64,000 bases of DNA. Source: Kappaphycus alvarezii. Lineage: Eukaryota > Rhodophyta > Florideophyceae > Gigartinales > Solieriaceae. The stretch spans positions 434,001 through 498,000 of the forward strand of contig NADL03000607.1 of NCBI GenBank assembly GCA_002205965.3, read 5' to 3'. The position numbers were made by a program, and so were the translations under genes. This document shows, piece after piece, positions 19,910 through 31,700 of this stretch. The notes under the pieces were generated by a model that saw only the letters and a list, made by a program, of their open reading frames with translations, was not told the origin of the DNA and ran no database searches. Positions within the stretch are counted from its first letter, which is position 1, and each line of letters begins with the position of its first letter.

Positions 19910-20595
19910 ATGGGCGAAAATATAGCTTGCGCAACTGACGACCAGATAGTGCAACTGATGCAGCGCAACATGTGCGTGCGGATCACTCCAACAGAGGTGC
20001 TGAACTTCTCCGCGATACGCGGCAGGAGACCCTCTATGAAGAGGAAGGTGGCAGGAGAAGGAGACCCCAGAGAATCGAACGTCAGCGGTTGGAACTCGAA
20101 ATTGGGGGCCTGTGTCGAGTTGTCTCAGGGCAGTGGCAGACGCCGCAAAAGTTTTCGCTCCAGGTCCGTCACCTCGTTGCCGTGAGCGATGGCAGCGGCA
20201 CCGCCCATTTCGCGGGTGGCCTTCGATCTTACGTTTTCCTTGAACGGAGAGACGACGGTGACATCGCAGGCAATGGGGCGGACCACGTTGCCGTCGGGGG
20301 CAAGCGGTGGGTGGACAAGGATGTCAGCGGGTCTTAGTTCAGTTCCTGGGACGAGGAGTGGGACCTCCAACTGGCAGTTTAAGCCTGCAGCGCGGGCGAT
20401 ACGGCCGGAGATGACGTTGCGTAGCGAGTCATGCCGGTGTTTGCGACCGCGTCCGGGGAGGCAGAGGTCGACTGCGTGATCTCCCAAGCTTTCCATCGGG
20501 CGTTTACAATGCTCGCAGTTCCGGGGAAGCGAGTCGTCATAAGCAGATAGCCTGAGGAAGCGTCGTATCATGATCCTCCAGTGTACGGCAGACAC
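19910..20595 (-). pseudogene. LINE-A zinc knuckle and restriction-like endonuclease
   Basis: On the - strand from 20595 the knuckle is CEHCKRPMESLGDHAVDLC (CX2CX9HX4C), then RKHRHDSLRN. The endonuclease follows: ELRPADILV, a spacer, CDVTVVSPF, as in R2-like LINE nucleases (RPD is RPAD here). The 156-codon frame ends at 20125. A C-terminal FQPLTFDSLG block, matching FYPLGFDLHG of LINE-D, can still be read below it in another register. Confidence 0.75.
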
Positions 20596-22199
20596 TTATG
20601 TGTCGGCGGAGGGATGTGCGAACAGGAAGGCGGCACCAGGGCCTTTGCGGAATGCGAGGCCGCGTATCCGGTCCCGCGCTGCGGCGGCGCTGTGGTCGTC
20701 GGGATTCGGGCAGCGAGCCCATACATCGTCGGCCCAGTGTACCTTGGCTCGAGCCTCCTGCTGCACACCCTTTAGGTCGGTTTGGACGCGGGTGTGCGCT
20801 GCAGAAAGGGGAAGCGGGTCAAAGGAGCCCAGGTCCATGGAATATGGAAGGCCGGGGATGCGGAGCACAAACTTGCGCATAGGTATGGCGGCCTGGCGAA
20901 GGAAAAAAATTCTTGTCGTGGCGGCAGCGGGTTCCAGTGAGGGCGTTGGAGCGTGGTCCGATGTGAGTCCCAGTCCTGACGCGAGCAGGTGGCGCGTCAA
21001 TGAGGCTTGAGGCAACAGCACCACGACGGAATGGCTCGAGTAGCGTGAAGCCGAGGCCACATGTCGGAAGGGCAGGGTGGCCTTGGACCACGCTTTATCG
21101 GTCAGTGTGACTCCGTGAAGCTCCGAGAAAAACGAACGTTGCTGGGTGTCGAAAGCCTCGGCAGCCGGACGGGCGTCCTTCGGGTCAGCGAGCTTGAAGG
21201 CGTGCTCCACAAGGCAGGCCAACGCGCACAGGCGGTGCATGTGGTAGCGGGCCCGCGGGTCGTCGACCTTGAGCAGCAACTCGAGGGTGCGGTGGCAGCT
21301 GTCGGTCTTGCCCTGCAGGAACGATTGAGTGAACCGGCGGTTGCCTATTGGCGCTCCCAAAAGTTCAAACCCGTCCGAGGAGCACTCTGCAAGGCGGAAC
21401 TCGCGGAGGAACGCCTCGCGTTCTGGTCGCAGGACAGCAGGTCAGAAGACGGTTTGGCAGCGTTGAGGTGCAGGCCGTATGCGGATCCCTCGTCACGGAC
21501 TAAGCGGAGCGCTTTTCGGAGCTCGGAGAGAGACCCCATCAGCGTCCCGTCGTCGGCATACCAGTGATTCATGACTAAACCTTTCTCTGCGGCGATCCGG
21601 CGGATGAGCAGCTGGGTCGTTAGGGAGAACAGGAGCATGCTGGCCGGGTCGCCTTGTAGGGTCCCATGTGCACTTGGTATTTTTGTTTTGTGACGGTTCG
21701 GCACAATTAGTTGCGGCTGCGTGCAGTCGTATATCATGTTGACGAACCGGGCAAGGCCCGGTGCTAGCGAGGGCAATCGGTCCAACATTGACTGGCGTTC
21801 AACGAGGTTGAAAGTGTTGTGCGCGTCAACGAGGACAGTGGCGGTGTCGCAGCGGCGGGAGAACCGACGGAGCAGCGTGCGCGTGTCGTAGACGATTGCG
21901 TCCATTCCAGCCCTGACCCGTCTGCCATTTGGAACAGGGCTAGAATGGCGCGAGTATCGTCGATTGCAGCTGGGAGCAGCGTCTTCGTGACCAGATGACG
22001 GAGTACCGACCCGACGGCGATGGGCCGGATCTTGCCAGGCTTTGGCTGGAGAGGCAGCAGCGTAGCGGCATCTACAAGCGGCAGGACAGAGCACGGCAGG
22101 TCGCCCTTGGCGATCTGCGTGACGAGCTGAGTGAGGACTCCCTTGCCCGTGACGCAGGCTTCTGGGCTGATTTGTGTCTTGACGAGGAGGTGAAACCAA
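20596..22199 (-). pseudogene. LINE-A reverse transcriptase and thumb
   Basis: 22199-21345 holds the RT palm: MDAIVYDTRTLLRRF, motif A VLVDAHNTFNLVER, motif B AHGTLQGDPASMLLF and motif C WYADDGTLMGS with both Asp present. 21360-20596 continues with MGAPIGNRRF and a thumb/connection region (254 codons; AWSKATLPF block). The two frames overlap by 16 bp, which indicates a single indel near 21350. Another indel upstream (about 21910-21950) separates the palm from PIAVGS-type sequence. Confidence 0.82.
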
Positions 22200-23592
22200 C
22201 GCGACGGCGTGCGGTCAGGGCCAGCAGACGTATCACGAGAGATACGGCGGCTGCTAACTCGACGGCATCCGGTGTGACATCTGGAGGAGGTGGGAGGCTG
22301 TCAGCCGGCAGCGGTGCGACAGGGCACCGCGGCTTTGGCTGAAGGGTTCGAAGCGATTGGATGGTCCGCGGGTCGTTGACATCCGCCAGCGGTGCGTTGT
22401 AAAGGGACCGCATAGCCTTGGCGTAACGGGCATCGGCGCACAGCACTTGGGCGCGGCGTGCTCGGCGCGTACTGCTGGACGCAGGCAAGGGGCGGTGCTG
22501 CTCGGTCCACTCAGTTCGGGCATGGTGTGCCTGCATTGCTTCTGACCAAAGGGCGGCCCACTCGTTGCTAGTATGAGCCCGCCGAACGCGAGAACTCAGC
22601 GCTTCACGTTAGCCTTTCGGATGCCGCCAACCGTCTTCAGCGCGGAGGGTCCGTCGCATGACCGCGGTGGGTAGCATGTGAGGAGGAGAAAAGCGCGGTG
22701 CGTTGCGTCGTCGCCGCGAGCATTCGCCGCGGCAGGGACTAGCTTGATAAACAAGAAGATGAAGGGTTTGAGGCATGGGAACGGGATGTCCTGAAAGATG
22801 TCGGCTTCGCGGTATGGGGTGCGAAGAACATCTTCAGGGGTGGGAAGGGTAGCTTGATTGTGGGTCTCTTCCATAGTGGGTTGGTGGCGGTCGAGGGGGG
22901 TGGCTTACTGAGATACCGCCGTCTTCCCCTGCCAGCCGGTGGGCGGGGATGGTGCGGAGGCCTCTTGGGGAAAGGTTGGGTGTTTTACTCTTGGAAGATA
23001 TATCCGATCTATCCCATGGTTTTCCAGACAACCGCAATCGACTCAAAAAGGGTATACCGACACAGTAATGGGGGAGGAACTACGCTCCCTAAAATGCTAC
23101 CTTCAGGCCAGCCATCAAGCAGGCCGCATTGGACATGACGGCTGCTGCGGCGTGCCTTTGCATCAAAACCCCCTCTTGGGTGACGTTGTGTGCGGGCGGC
23201 GGGGCTGTCGGGGAAACGGCTGGGACGTAGACCATGGCATCAGTCCCAGCTGGCTCCGAAGCGGTCGGCGGCGCGACCGGCGAGGCTGTCAGTGCCGCAG
23301 TCTCGGGTTGCGGACGGTGGAGGGCGACAGGGGGCATGAACACCATGGGAGTGTCCATGCGTGCCACGGCAATTGCTCGCGATGATTCGGAGGTTTGCCG
23401 TTTGGGAGGGGTCGTTGAGCGGGATCGGCTGCGGGCCGAGGGGTGGGCTTGTTGGTGGGCTTCTTTGGTGGCAGCAACAATGGGAGATAACCGCTTGTGC
23501 CATTCTTTGCATGCTGCGACGGCATTGACGACATTGTAAGCCTTTACCCACATCACGACATCCCTCAGGGAACAGCTGACCATATTTTTCAT
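22072..23592 (-). pseudogene. LINE-A N-terminal region
   Basis: 22536-22072 carries TEWTEQHRPLPASS, CADARYAKAMRSLYNAPL and ADVNDPRTIQ, the same blocks as copy 1 near 6.5 kb. 22874-22596 (METHNQ-like start, TLPTPEDVLRTPYREAD) lies further upstream. Sequence from 23592 to 23180 is Ser/Pro/Thr-rich with R-S-R-S-R-S and could be a nucleic-acid-binding N-terminus. The 202-bp LINE-B piece at 22970-23171 interrupts it; sense resumes on both sides. Confidence 0.65.
22970..23171 (-). mobile_element. LINE-B 3' end (202 bp) inside LINE-A
   Basis: CCTCTTGGG at 22961-22969 is repeated at 23172-23180. The insert, read on -, begins at the MQRHAAAAVMSNAACLMAG block and ends with the LINE-B tail (AGATATATCC... 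reversed, TTGGGTGTTTTACTCTTGGA on +). Confidence 0.82.
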
Positions 23593-23619
23593 GGATTAAA
23601 AACACCCAAGTTTCCTCCA
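23536..23619 (+). mobile_element. 84-bp insertion with B-like tail and 12-bp TSD
   Basis: ATTGACGACATT at 23524-23535 recurs exactly at 23620-23631. The insert ends in TTAAAAACACCCAAGTTTCC, a variant of the LINE-B tail, while its first 50 bp are unlike the other B copies. It may come from a sister family that shares only the end. Confidence 0.8.
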
Positions 23620-23700
23620 ATTGACGACATTCAGAACACAAATAATTATTACCTAATATGCGACTTGGGAGAACTATCAGGCTTGGCTGCATCTTAGGTC

Positions 23701-25850
23701 ATCTCACCCAGAAATCCATCACGGAAACCCTATTCGTCGACCTTCTCGTCCGCCCCCATTACCTCGCCCCCGAATTGGCAAGGAAACACCTGAACATTTA
23801 CTTCGACTAACGAAATGAATTCCCCCGTCGCTCTTTCCATTTTAATGATGAAATTTCTGTTCAAAAAGAAGAAAAGAAAATCATCCATTCGAGCTCGAAC
23901 AACAGCATGGAAATTTGGGCACTATCGTGATCACTGCACTACAGACGCGTTCTTCAATGGACCAGAACGCTTAGGGGAGGTCAGATAGGAGACTCGTCGT
24001 GAGATGAAATCTGAAGACTTGGTTATCACACCCAAGGTCCTTCGTCCTAGTTACAGTCATGACAATGAGAATAAAAGAAAGCACTACCGGTAAACAGGAA
24101 ACAAATCATAAAAGCACAGTCCTCGGCGTAATACCGCATTCATGTATCGTGGTCTGGCCAAGATACCGCTTGTACGGCGGTTATAATCTTATCAGCACCT
24201 ATTAGATCGGGGGACACGGGGATTCGTTTCCAGTAACTGAACGCAAGCTGATACCCAGTCAACTGTATGCCAATAAGCTCAACTATGTAAGGTGACTTAC
24301 TACCGAGAGGGCCCAGCAGGACACGTTCATGACTTATTCCCCCAACTGAATCCACTTCTTTTGACTCGAAAATAAAGATGAAACTTTTGCATACTGAATA
24401 GGACAGAATGGACTTGTTGCTCCAGTTAAAGCTAAAACAAACTCTGTCCATAATAGATACAGAACTGTATTTTTTGAGAGTCACGCTAACGCTCTTGAGA
24501 GCCTATCGAATGAATGCAGAGAATTAGAGTTCCAAAGACTAGTACCTACGTTCAGCTCAATGGCGACACGCACCTCACTAATCTCACTCTGCTCCATGTA
24601 CATGTACCAGTATAATTCATCCAACTACCGTGGAGATAGCTTCAGTGTTTCACTGATGCTTACCGCAACTGTCAGAATACAATTGTTTGGTAATTTCGAA
24701 TCACCCGTTTGTTGAGACAGGGATTCTGCGTGGTGCATGTGGTTCACTAATGCGACAGATGAAATGTGTGTTATGGTGGAAGCAGTTCGGGCTATTAAGG
24801 AAGTATACCGACCTCGGCAGCTTCTGAGGCCAGGTTTTCAAGAATACACTATGTTGGGCTAGTGGTTTCTCCGCAACCACAGACCAAAATGGAGAAAGCC
24901 GGGTGTGCATTCATTACTAGAGTTTGAAAAGGAAAAGTTTGAAAAGATGCCTTGGAATTTGTAGGGATTTTCCTTTCTGAAAAGATGGTACAGTATAAGT
25001 AAATGTACAGTATGTATACATACTGACATTATCGTTTAGTAGGACATCTGTGCCATTGTTGCACGGTACGGTACAGTACTGTACAGTACGGTACATACTG
25101 TATGGAAGCAATGAGAGAAAAGAGTTTCTGAATATTATAGGAGACAACACGAATGTAAGAACTGTGTTTTGAGCAACTGGCCTACAAACGTGTAACAATT
25201 TGAAGAAAAGCTGTACTGTATGTCTGAAAATTATTGTATGGTCAATATCCATTAGAGTTAACATATTCAAGAGTTAAAAACTCTTCACATTGGTGTTTAT
25301 AAGATACTGCAAAAAACATACCATTAAAAAACAAATCATTCGCTGGAAACTAGCACTGTTCCTCTTGCTCACATTCACCCGTTGACTAAACCTTTGGCTA
25401 TGTTCTGTTGCGCTACCGCCAATCACATCATGCGCAATGTACAGAGCGTGTAATGATGTTTCTATGCTCCTTTTACCACTCTAGCCGGCCACCGCAACGT
25501 CCTCGACTACCTTCAGGTACTGCCTTCTGCTTCTTCAACAACGCCCTTGAAAGCGCCACCATACAGCTCTCACCGATGACCGAACGACCTTGGAAACTGT
25601 ACAATTTTCCTGTACGTTTGTAATGATCACTACATGAAGCCATCACTGCACCAATCCGCCACCGACTCTTCCCCGGACCTGCCGAGCTGAATACTTCCTG
25701 TGTTCAGAAAGAAAATGAGTGAATCATCAATCTAGTTTTCTTACAACATCATTGGTCAAAGGCCATGTACGATGCCTAATCCTCGACATACCTGCCGAGA
25801 CAACGCTATGTTACCGTCAACCAGCGTTCTCGCAGGAGAGGATTGCGAGC
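23701..25850. other. Low-repeat stretch, no confident gene
   Basis: One - strand open stretch at 24484-24140 (114 codons; ESKEVDSVGGISHERVLLG, YIVELIGIQLTG) reads like natural protein but matches no family I know. 25030-25110 is rich in the palindrome GTACTGTAC/GTACGGTAC. Nothing else stands out. Confidence 0.35.
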
Positions 25851-26416
25851 CTAACTACCAGTAGTAACAGCATCAAGCAAAGCTGCCGCATCTCCGGGGG
25901 CCTGCCAGGTCACCATTTCTTCTACCTTTAACAGCTCTTTGAAAATTCGCTCAATGCAGGAGAAGTGACACAATAACGACAATTTATGCGATAGCTGCAT
26001 TCGATTCAATTTCCTTCGGATCACAGTGTCTGTGTGCAGAAATTTACATCTTTTCTGATTTGTGCCGCTCAAATTCTACAGGAGTGGTCCTTTCACCTCA
26101 AGGCTCTTGAGACATACAGCTCTATTGGTCGTGGCACCGATACTGGACTGTACTGCATCTCCAAACGCATGGCATCTCGAGGAGGGACCAGCCCTGTCAC
26201 CGAACCCAAAGTCTCTTGCTTTTCATGAGCTCTTTCGTTCAGCAAAGAAATTCGATTACAATCCATCTCAGTACGCTTTACCACCTCGAGCCGTGATAGT
26301 CCTACACTGGTCTTCCAGTAAAGGTCCCTCTCTCTGGGTGAATCTGATTCATTCAAAGCGCTGGAACTACATGCGCGAGCTTCCCGTGGTGTTTTAAAAG
26401 ACTCCGCGAAACGCAT
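25851..26416 (-). CDS. Possible host gene, two exons, unknown function
   Basis: 26416-26093 (107 codons) has natural-looking composition (RTEMDCNRISLLNERAHEKQ, DAMRLEMQYSPVSV). The register closes soon after SRALR at a GTGAAAG that could be a splice donor. A second stretch ending at 25851 (IFKELLKVEEMVTWQAPGD, then AAALLDAVTTGS and stop) follows an AG at about 25960 and could be exon 2. It lies on the same strand as the MYB gene, 345 bp away. No family recognised; the intron is a guess. Confidence 0.3.
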
Positions 26417-26761
26417 TCCCCAAACAAGATCCCGCAGATTAAATAGTGCTAAAAGCTAAAAAGGTCTCGTTAAAAAAATGCCGTCCGTGCTGGGAAGTTC
26501 ACAGCCATTTTCAATTTTTTAATATCTGAAAAAAGCGGCCAAAGTTCCCTGCGTTAGATTCTGCTGGGCTCGGGAGTTGTACTTCAAGTCTAACCGTCTG
26601 CGTCGCGATCCGCATCGCACAGCACTACATGGGATCCTTATAACGTTCCCTTCTAGAGCTAAACCTTAATTGTAAATGTGGTAAAAAACTCTGGCCGGTA
26701 TGACTGCACTCTCATTCAACAGTTAATGAGTAGATCGGTGCTGCAGATGCTGAAGAAAGAG

Positions 26762-27307
26762 TCAGGCGTCCTCCAGCGCGGTACCTTCGGAAGAGTCCAC
26801 CTTCATGGATTTGTCGAAAAAGTCCAAATCCAACTCTCCAGTATCTTGAAACATCATGGTTCCCTCAAGATCCCTATCCGCTGCAATTCCTGTAATCAGT
26901 TTCCTAAATTCGTCACAATTTGTCAAAACGTCTATATCCGAATTTTCTCCCATCCCGCGCACGCTACTACCATGATTGGCTGGGTCGAACAACAAAGTCT
27001 TGCTGTTCTGTTTGTCTTTTTCCACATGCATCTGATCAAGAATCGTAGTCTTATCACTTTCATTTCTGTTAGTCTTTTCTCCTGAAGTCGAGCGTAGGGC
27101 ATTCGCCACCTGATTCTGCAACATTTTCGCTTCCCTTTCCAATTTCATTTGATACTTTTGCGCATGAGTTCTCACCTGCTTCGGTGTCCTCGTGGCAACA
27201 AGTTGGCTAATAGCAGCGTAATTTTTTGGACCGAACAGCTTTGTTGCGTACAAAAAAATGGTATGCTCCCTCTCCGTCCAGTATCTTGTCTTCTTCCTGC
27301 CGTTCAT
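26762..27307 (-). CDS. SHAQKYF-type single-repeat MYB protein, DNA-binding part (181 aa)
   Basis: Residues 9-58 form one MYB/SANT repeat: RYWTEREHTIFLYATKLFG, NYAAISQLV, then VRTHAQKYQMKLEREA. THAQKY is the third-helix signature of plant and algal CCA1/R1-type MYB regulators (usually SHAQKYF). A basic run precedes it (GRKKTR). The C-terminal 90 residues are acidic (DTGELDLDFFD), which could activate transcription. It would act in the nucleus. The ATG overlaps the stop of the upstream frame (ATGA), so this is probably the second part of a longer protein. Confidence 0.72.
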   Translation of the reverse strand: MNGRKKTRYWTEREHTIFLYATKLFGPKNYAAISQLVATRTPKQVRTHAQKYQMKLEREAKMLQNQVANALRSTSGEKTNRNESDKTTILDQMHVEKDKQNSKTLLFDPANHGSSVRGMGENSDIDVLTNCDEFRKLITGIAADRDLEGTMMFQDTGELDLDFFDKSMKVDSSEGTALEDA

Positions 27308-27777
27308 TTCCGGTTGCCCCGTGGTTTTCCTTCCTCCTGTTGCAGTATTTTTCTTTCCGATGTTACTCCCCCCCGTCCAACTTCCAGATTTCTGCTATTC
27401 TCCGTCTCTATTTGCGATGGACTCATTCTCAACCCGGGTTGCATATTACTTGCGCGTAAAATGGCGGAGATATCTGAAACATCCAGTCGAGGTACCAAGT
27501 GGTACATAGGCAGAGCGGCGTGCATGAGATTTGCGTTAAATTGATACTGGTCAACGGGACTAGAGAACGCTTGCAATGTAGCTGATGCATTGGCTGCGGC
27601 ATGGGATGACGTAGCTGACTTGAATGCGGCGAGATGGGTCTGATATGTGCGGTGACGAAGTTGACGAAGTTTAGATTTATGATGAGCGAGGTCCGCACGT
27701 AGTTCGGAAATGCGCTTTAGTTGACGGTTGATGACTTCCTCATGGCCAAGGTCCTTAATTGCATCTGCCATCATCAA
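27304..27777 (-). CDS. N-terminal part of the MYB gene (157 aa frame)
   Basis: The frame starts MMMADAIKDL, has a helical, charged region (INRQLKRISELRADLAHHKS) likely to form a coiled coil, and ends KPRGNRK followed by TGA. That stop overlaps the ATG of the MYB frame as AATGA. Moving one base back at the AAA joins the two parts through a continuous basic stretch. This could be a one-base sequence error, a pseudogenising indel, or -1 frameshifting. Start is the first of three ATGs. Confidence 0.55.
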   Translation of the reverse strand: MMMADAIKDLGHEEVINRQLKRISELRADLAHHKSKLRQLRHRTYQTHLAAFKSATSSHAAANASATLQAFSSPVDQYQFNANLMHAALPMYHLVPRLDVSDISAILRASNMQPGLRMSPSQIETENSRNLEVGRGGVTSERKILQQEEGKPRGNRK

Positions 27778-30285
27778 AAAGTTGCGGCTGGCATAAAGGG
27801 CGGGCGGGGAAGATTGGTGAGAAATAGGACGAGAAACGAGAGATAGAAGCGGAATAGATTAAAGAATGCAGACGGGTTGCCGTAGAGACTTTAGACAACA
27901 TATTTTTGGTCGACAAATGAAGCTAAGGAAATGCAATTCGGTTGAGAGCCTGTGTAGGTATCGAGTGCCGCGGTAGACAACATGTGGCGCTTGTTAACTC
28001 ATAATGTAAAAGCATTGGGACTAAAGAAACATTTAGCGGTAGGTTGATAGAAGGATGTATGTGTGTAATCTTGTCGATACGTAGAATTGAAGATTCTCCA
28101 ATCTTTCGATATTGAAATGGCGTTATTGTAGTCATGATTGCTTGTCTCTATAATTGGCTACAGGGAAAAGAGTTTCATTCAGCGAATAGAAGCCAAATCA
28201 CTTGTATCGCGTCACGGACCCCTCTAAAATTTTACCCCGGAACCGATAATATAATTTTTGCAATGAATATACGAGCCCAGTAATCCATGAAGTATTGAAG
28301 ATTGAACTGCTGCAAACTAGATTTACCATTCCAATATTTGATTTATATAGAATGTACAAAATGGGGAAGGGACTAGTTGTGATAATGGTGGTTGATAGAT
28401 AAATGCTGGTAGAGAGTCTTGTAGTTTTTCACGAATGCGGCAAATTTTCAACTAATTTCGCAAATCATTCTTTGTATGAGGGGCTCTGACTCTCAAGTCT
28501 TATTCTGTACCTTAACCTCCTGGAAATTGCTCGACTAGACAAACGAAACATTCAACAACACGTTTACGAGATGACATTAGAGACATTCGTTTGAAAGCCA
28601 TCGAGATTCTACAAAAGCCATGTTGCTGATACCAGTAGAAAATGGAGATCTCGAATACCAGAAAATTCTGAAATTATAAAAAGGTTATGAGATCATGAAC
28701 GTTACTAATTGTAATCAACTCAAAAATCGTTTGGTCAGAGCCCCATGGCACTTTGTGAACCTGCATCTACTTTGTCACCTTCGTTACGAGGCTTGAATTA
28801 ACTTTCACCCGTACCAGTGCTGGCCTGCTTCGTAGTGAGAAGGCCCTTTATTTCTTTGAGCAGGGCAAAATGAATGCTTTTAAAAGCGTCTTCGGTGCAA
28901 ATCGGTAAGGGGGAAGAGGACATGCTGTGCTGCTGCAACACAAGACACTTGGGGTGTTTTAATATTTGAGAGGTAGGGTAAACTGTGTTCTCGGGTACAA
29001 GCATTGGTCGCCGATTGACCTGCAGAAAGGGATACGGCAGAAAGAAGTGAGTAATATTATTTACAAAACTCGGTCGGGGTCTGCTAGCAGGCAGCCTGCG
29101 CAAAGGTTTGAGTCCTATGAAAGTTCCATCTTAGTTGATTTATATGTGCTACGACCGTATCAGCGTTCTAAGCTATTAGTACACAAATAGCTTGATCGGC
29201 AAATAATTTGGAATATTTTCCAGACTGGGACCCACTGTATGATTTCCAGATAGGGGTCTCTCTGTCTCACTCATAATAGCCATCATTCCCCCCTTTACCA
29301 TCGGAACTAAAACCACCCAGTGGCATCTACTCAACAGAATTTACTTTAATAAATGGTTTGAAATGTGCTCGGAGGTTGCGAGAACTACAATCTGGGCCAA
29401 TAATCTCTAGGAGCCCAAAGGAGATATTTGAAAATCCCATTGTACTTAATCTCGCAGATTAGTATTCTCATAAACCTCAGCGATGTATTATTTTCAGCAT
29501 TACATTCGTGTCAGGTGGCATTAAGCGTCGATTGAGATATGCCAGACACCGCAGCACCCGTTCTGGTAGGGCTTTCGCCGAGCAATAATCCAGGACTGTT
29601 TCTATTTCATTGCTTTCACACAAAATTGTCATTCAGCAACAATTCCAATCGATTTGTTTTCATGTTGAGTGTAACAGAGCACTACATCCATGAACGGAAC
29701 GGAAAATCCGTGAAAACCTAGTCTCACATGCTGCCTTGACTACAAGGCTTCGGCAGCAGGAACTTCTCACACAAATCATCACTTCTATTACGAAATTTTT
29801 TTCTGTCGTCGCCGATGACATGCCCATCGAATGCAGAGTGCATTAATCAAAATATTTCTAGGGTTCAGCTTCGACTTCGTACACTGCAGTATCTTCGTCT
29901 TAACTGGGCTTATGATGACACTACAAAAAACGAAGCTTAATGCATTTATTTCTGTGAGAGGTAAAACGAACCACTTGACTTTCCACAAAAACGACATCCA
30001 AATGGGTATTACGAATTTGAATGAAAATATAATCACGCCACAGAATGACCACCAGTTTTTGCAATGAGACCACACAATGCGTAAGTCGCTATTATGCTCA
30101 TGGATTGTAACATAATTCGTTTGGATCTTCAGCTCCGTGCTGTCAGCGAGAATGAACAGGGAGAGGAATTTGGTTGGCATCACCAAAGATAACTCTCGCG
30201 GGGCACTTGCACCGCATCCTGCTGATCTGCTAGTTAGTAAGCCTGTGCCCAGCAAACCAAATACTTCAGAAAACTGGCCTCACTT
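27778..30285. other. Intergenic, AT-richer, no confident gene
   Basis: This includes the presumed upstream region of the MYB gene. The - strand stretch 29103-28798 (101 codons; CTEDAFKSIHFALLKEIKG near its end) might be an exon. The 155-codon - strand stretch at 30255-29788 has odd composition and looks accidental. No repeats were recognised. Confidence 0.35.
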
Positions 30286-30289
30286 TTCA

Positions 30290-30490
30290 AACGGCGAGAA
30301 TATCCCTATCTCCACGCTCGGAAGATGGCAACCCGATGCGCCGGATCAAGGAGGTCGCAAGATTGGTCGCCAGCCAACCCTTGGACCAATACTCCAGGAA
30401 GCGCGCCATTCCCTTCGCCGATACGGCGCGTTGGTGGTCACTTCCAACTCCGCCTGCTTGTTGACGAAGCCACCAGCTACTTTTTAGTTG
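30290..30490 (+). pseudogene. LINE-B-like C-terminal fragment
   Basis: ENIPISTLGRWQPDA corresponds to VPISTLGGWQPDA of the long LINE-B copy, and VTSNSACLLT to VMSNAACLMAG near its end. The tail module is not present directly after it. Confidence 0.55.
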
Positions 30491-30587
30491 GTGAAAAAGC
30501 TCATTTGTTTGCAACTTACATCCTGCCACATGGTTTGAATGCAAGTTCATCAAACTCCCCAACCACGCACCACTCGCAGTGAATAGG

Positions 30588-30640
30588 GGAATGATGGGCT
30601 AGTTTACTTCGTCGTCTGACACTTCTAGCAGGGGGAATCT
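30588..30640 (+). repeat. Dispersed repeat, inverted partner at 50990-51043
   Basis: AGTTTACTTCGTCGTCTGAC and its flanks recur in opposite orientation at 50.99-51.04 kb with few differences. Family unknown; it could be an LTR or LINE edge. Confidence 0.5.
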
Positions 30641-31299
30641 AAATGGAGTTTGGAGAGAAAGAAAGGAGAAAACAGAAACGGGTCTGCCCCTCCGTGACCC
30701 TGCGACTACAGCGACGGGTCAAGGCAGGCGAGGAGGCATGCGGCATTAGACAGTACGGCTTGCGCTGCGTCTCCTCACAGTGAACTAACCCCATTTACCC
30801 CCTTGTCAAATAGTAACTACAGACAACTTCCCCCTGTTGCGGAATTTTCATTGCAAGGGCTCCACAACAAACAGCGTGACCTGTGGCTTGCAGAGAGTGC
30901 GATACTACATACGTTTCAATTGATGTGTGTGTGGGGTGTGAGCTCTGGGAAGATGCTACAGTTTTATCCAACGGTCCAGTTAGTTCCAAACTGGGCGCGC
31001 CTCGTCAGATGAGAGCTGGAGGGGGGCGATACAATTCAGACATTGCTACAGATAATTATATGGTAGCGCTATTGCTCTGATAGATCCCATGGCAGGCCTT
31101 TTCGGTGCTCAAAAAAGAAGCGGCGGGCAATTTGGGGCATCCACCCGGCAATGAGGAGAGAGGTAGCATGGGAAGAGGCGACAGGAGAATCAAAGGCGAT
31201 GGATTGGAGGATGACGTTCAGGGCAGTTCAGGTACATCAGCTAGTTTACAGAATCAAATTTTGGTGGAGAATCAGTAGTGGTATCTGACGGGAGTAGGA

Positions 31300-31378
31300 G
31301 GGGAAAAGGTTTGGGTGTTTTACTCTTGGAAGATATATCCGGTCTATCCCATGGTTTTCAAGACAACCGCAATCAACT
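31300..31378 (-). mobile_element. LINE-B tail copy (79 bp) with 10-bp TSD
   Basis: GGGAGTAGGA at 31290-31299 is repeated at 31379-31388 (10 exact; 10 of 12 if extended outwards). The insert is the LINE-B 3' end in - orientation, from GTTGTCT down to the CCCAAACCTTTTCCCC tail. Confidence 0.8.
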
Positions 31379-31439
31379 GGGAGTAGGATGGTGATGGTTA
31401 CAGGGAGCGCACTGCAGGTTTGCATGAAGATTTCAGTAG

Positions 31440-31700
31440 TCCAAACCTTGGGGCCTCGGATTAGGAGGGGCGCCCGAAACTGACATTTATGGAGAGGAGT
31501 GCAAATTTCACAGCAGACGAGGCCGTTGTGAGCAGAGTTTTATGGTAGAGGCGGCCAAAACCTTGAAGACAAGGGTCAACTGCGTGATCGCGGAGCACAT
31601 TCACTGGCTTGCGGCAGTGATGGAAAGTAAAAGGCGGGCGGCTGGGGACGGGCGACCGGCCAAGGTGCCGTTGGTGGATGACGATACACCGTGTAGCGGG
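31440..31700 (-). pseudogene. LINE-A knuckle/endonuclease fragment
   Basis: HHCRKPVNVLRDHAVDPCLQ on the - strand parallels CEHCKRPMESLGDHAVDLCL of the 20 kb copy. The first Cys is replaced and the following LRN-like helix is degraded. Confidence 0.6.

Larger units (their letters stand above)
19900..23700 (-). mobile_element. Long LINE-A copy on the - strand
   Basis: Read from 23.7 kb downward the order is a Pro/Ser-rich N-terminal region, LINE-A N-terminal blocks, RT, thumb, Cys/His knuckle and endonuclease. It is interrupted by two LINE-B-type tails (23536-23619 and 22970-23171), each with a target duplication. The RT active site is intact, so this is the best-preserved LINE-A here, though frame breaks occur near 21350, 21920 and 22200. 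No clear 3' tail like those of LINE-B and LINE-C was found at about 19.9 kb. Confidence 0.8.

Noticed and set aside
29788..30255. 155-codon - strand ORF with Trp/Phe-rich middle
   Set aside because: No motif, odd composition, and no similarity to transposase or membrane families; likely chance.
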